Positions 60,791 through 64,000 of a DNA stretch of 64,000 nt are shown piece after piece; within the stretch, counting starts at the first letter, position 1, and each line of letters opens with the position of its first letter. The translations under genes and the position numbers were made by a program. The DNA is from Trichoplax adhaerens (taxonomy: Eukaryota; Placozoa; Uniplacotomia; Trichoplacea; Trichoplacidae): assembly GCF_000150275.1 (NCBI RefSeq), contig NW_002060972.1, positions 66,857 through 130,856 of the forward strand, written 5' to 3'. The notes under the pieces are model-generated. The model was not told the DNA's origin. It was given only the letters and a program-made list of their open reading frames with translations, and did not search any database.

Positions 60791-63185
60791 AGAATTGAAT
60801 TAATAGATTGCGCTCAACTTCATTTATATCGCGGAACTGACTAATGATCATAATATCAATGTATCCATTTATTGCGATGAATAGATCATCTAATTCTACT
60901 CAGATTCGATTTAGTATAGGCAAAACTAATATTTAGAAGTGATTTAAGACTTTACTAGAATAAAAATTTCTCGTATGGTTAAGCATTGTAAAATAATACT
61001 AACGGACGTTATGTTAGAAGTCTTTTTTGCAACCTTCGATATTGTTTTCTCAGGAATAGATATATTAATTTACCTATCAAGATCGAATTGAAGCATTTCA
61101 TCTAAGTTATTATTACAGTGCTTCTTCTTAAAAGCAAAGTAAGATTTCAATGAAATTTCTTATTCTTTCAATAACGATGAGCCCAGAAAGATACCATAAA
61201 GTATTTGCGTTAAAAATTATTATTTAAGCTGTGATAAGTATTGATAATATCCATCTATTAGAAAACTTTGCTATTGTAATCGAATAATAAAATTATCTCA
61301 TAAATTCATTAATAAAAGCCAGTCCTATTTATTCACATAATATAATTAAAGCAAGACAATGATATTAAAAATTAGGCAAATGGTGAGGAAATAGATTAAG
61401 GCTTCTATCTTAACGATTACTATTTACAGGCTACTTCGCTAGCTCAGATCGTTTACTACTTAGAGTCTGACTAATTTTAGCATTAAATCATTTTAACTAG
61501 AGATTTCAAGACTGTCATCACATGTTCATATTGGATGATTTCAATCATAGATAATTTTTCAGATGATAACTGCTAAAGATATTTCATCTTGCCGTTAAAT
61601 AATGATACTGGCTACTTGCAGCATGTGAAAAATTAAATAATGGCCAAGTTTATAGTACTTTCAAGGGAAATTTTCTCGGCTGTTTTGTCATCTGAAATTA
61701 CCTTCATTATCGACCCCCAACTGATCTTATACTACGTTGAGTCGATCATAATTAATTGTAGCTCTAGCATTCACGCAGCGTTATTGCTTGACATGCTTAT
61801 AGTAGCTTCCATTGATCCCTTAGTAAATTGACCTCTTCAGTTTCATTGAACTTATGATTGCTTTGTGTTATTACTGCATATAAGTGGACGTGATGTTACG
61901 AGTGCACCAACGCTAATCATATAGGAACCGAAAATTATTTTTCCTTTTTTGGGGGGATTTTTATTCCACCTATGCGAGATATTTTACAAGGTAAGTAAAG
62001 AAATTGCATTCTTTGATAGGTACACCACAAGTGTCTGATGCCAGGATCGGCCAAGTACACTGGATATATTCTTATAGCCAATCAATTAATTAGCTAGAAT
62101 CCATAGGTACTAATTACGCAGAATTTTCTTAGAAACAAACCTTTTAGAGCGCTTTATTAGCCAAAACATTTGTTGTAATACTTTTAGAGTTTATATTCAT
62201 ACCCAACAAGATTGTGCTAGATTTTAAGATATTTCTTTCAATGATTCATCCACATTTTTAAAATGAAGTTATAGTTTCATTTGTTCCTTTGTCTATTGAG
62301 TCACGGTTATAAAAGAAGAAAATATTGAACATTTTACTGCTGCATGTAAAATTTTTGGCATTTAAAACTTGAATTTCGATTAGAAGACGAAATTTTCTTA
62401 TGCACGTAGAGATTATACTGCACTCCTACAAGGCGTATTCAATGAGATATATCTTTAATGTACTAAATACGAGTACATTATATAATGGGAGTATTATGCT
62501 AAAAATTCTCATTTTAATCCTATTTACATTAACATACTATTTAGATTTAACGTAATATTATTGCTGCTCAATGATTGCATCAGCTATTTGATACTAGGTT
62601 ATTCCATATTAAAATAAGTTAATTGTTACTAATTTATTTGATGATGTAGTAAAGATATAATAGAAGAAATAAGTATAATAATTGCAGGATTTTAACTGTA
62701 TCTAATTACAATATCTAGACTGCGTTAAAAAGTAACTATGGCCTACTAATATCAAAAGTGAGAGATTTAAATGTTTATACTAGATTGCTTCCATCTTTAT
62801 ACCAAGGCTGGATACCATATTGATTTGATATTCGAAAGAAAGCAAGATCTATTTTCCAGATTAAGAGGCACTGAGTCAGAAATAGTTTTATGACTTAGTT
62901 TCTATATTTCATGTGTAATAGCTAAACTTAATCAGTAACGGCAATCAAATCCATTTATAATTACCAAGCTTATACTTGTCTGTTTCATCATTGATAGAAT
63001 TACGCCTGATATAATTATTAATTTGGATGACATCTGAAATCAGATCAGTAGAAAAAGATATTTCTGTGAGTGTATTTTCCGAATTGAACAATAATAGCTA
63101 AGTCCTATTGCAATCTCCGAGTACAATAGAATAAATTCGTGCAACCTAACACCCGGCTCTTGCTTACACTTACGAATTTTATAGA
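60791..63185. other. Long stretch without a recognised gene
   Basis: Only short open frames are present. A possible small first exon for the coiled-coil gene could end at a good donor at 61991 (ATG at 61972, CAAG/GTAAGT), but nothing else supports it. Confidence 0.35.
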
Positions 63186-64000
63186 CTTGCTCTGAAGCAG
63201 AGCTGATGGAACTTAAGCAACTAGCTAAAGATTACACAAAGCAATATAATACTTTGGAAAATAAAATTTGTCAGCTGCAGGAAGAAAGGTATCGGGAACC
63301 GGTAATAGACATAGAAAGACCCAATCTTTATCGTTATGAATAATCAGATTTTAACAAACGTATTCTAATATTCACTTTTAGGGATTTCTTATCATCTTAT
63401 TTGGAAAAAGTACTAGCCAAAGTAGATTCCCTGCAATCAGTGTCATCCTCAATTAGAAAACAGCATGCAAGCGCAGAGAAAGAAAAATCTTTGCTAGAAT
63501 TAGAAATTGAAGAAATTAAATCAAAGCATATTGAAGAATTATCAATAAAAGTAACTGTAATAGAAGCGGTGGGAAATATTATGTTTGCAATGATCATTGA
63601 TGGTATTGTAAGTTAAACTACTTGTAACAACAAATTTCATTATTGTACTTTGCATAGGTGGAAGAAAAGTTAAACAAGGCTCACTTGACTATCAATCAAT
63701 TAAAGAACGATAAGTATGAAATGGCGTTACGAATAACACAGCTGAAAGCAGGTAAAAATACAAGCTACATGCCATATAGCAATTCCCAACTCTTGCGAAT
63801 TCGAGTAATGATGTTTTATTAATACAGAGGTAAGATTCGTAGAGGATAGCGAAGAGAATGCTATTTTGTCGAAACAGATAGAAAAATTACGCGAATCACT
63901 TTCAGCAGAACAATTATTAAAAACCCAAGTGAGTCTTGGATAAATCATATTCTCCTCTGTTGTAATTTTTTCAACAACCAGTATTAAATTTTAGGCTGTT
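63186..64000 (+). CDS. Coiled-coil protein, partial (runs off the right edge)
   Basis: Four exons are readable. About 63186-63288 reads ACSEAELMELKQLAKDYT-type sequence and ends LQEER. The second begins 63383 (DFLSSYLEKVLAKVDSLQ, then EKEKSLLELEIEEIKSKH) and ends near 63550 or at 63606. The third is 63659-63750 (VEEKLNKAHLTINQLKND), and the fourth is about 63828-63930 (EVRFVEDSEENAILSKQIEK). All are Lys/Glu/Leu-rich with heptad-like leucine spacing and no other domain. Phases of the first two exons agree, and those of the last two agree. I do not recognise the family; centrosomal, ciliary, golgin and motor-adaptor proteins look alike at this level. The gene continues to the right and possibly starts further left. 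Confidence 0.6.

Noticed and set aside
1-64000. tRNA, rRNA or snRNA genes
   Set aside because: I looked for tRNA-type box sequences and snRNA-like stems and found none convincing; a covariance-model scan would be decisive.

Overview
The window looks like intron-rich, AT-rich animal nuclear DNA, most plausibly a placozoan (Trichoplax/Hoilungia type). Two genes can be followed exon by exon from conserved protein sequence: an INO80-complex subunit of the NFRKB family (+ strand) and the signal recognition particle receptor alpha subunit (SRPRA, - strand). Introns are mostly 60-900 bp, GT-AG, and interrupt coding every 60-440 bases. The placozoan assignment is inference; conserved animal genes, intron density, low GC and an APAF1-like expansion support it, but no species marker was tested.

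Layout. 1-4.4 kb: the 3' end of an APAF1-like gene. 4.4-11 kb: gene-poor DNA holding a dead mariner-like transposase, a perfect 32-bp foldback, a THAP-domain relic, a cluster of TACTGTA-type palindromes and a 225/238-bp satellite next to an assembly gap. 11.07-17.7 kb: NFRKB. 18.4-23.6 kb: SRPRA, convergent with NFRKB, with a triplicated ~280-bp block immediately upstream of its start codon. 26.0-34.8 kb and 37.9-47.0 kb: two complete APAF1-like genes, CARD + NB-ARC + winged helix + helical region + divergent propeller-like C-terminus, with nearly identical exon structure. 47.0-61 kb: a repeat-rich graveyard with fragments of further APAF1-like copies, LTR-like elements, an assembly gap, and three short intronless GNAT acetyltransferase genes on the - strand (one frameshifted) that look bacterial in style. 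63.2 kb to the right edge: exons of an unidentified coiled-coil gene.

How it fits together. The dominant theme is local duplication. One ancestral CARD-NB-ARC gene has given at least three genes plus broken exons, and the copies keep intron phases and N-terminal exon lengths while the C-terminal sensor-like region diverges. That pattern suits a fast-evolving apoptosis or innate-immune receptor family. The GNAT genes have been duplicated in the same region together with flanking repeats. NFRKB (chromatin remodelling) and SRPRA (protein targeting to the ER) are housekeeping genes sitting between members of the receptor cluster.

Exon boundaries were read by eye from reading frame, splice consensus, phase agreement and paralogue or family comparison. 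No database search was run.
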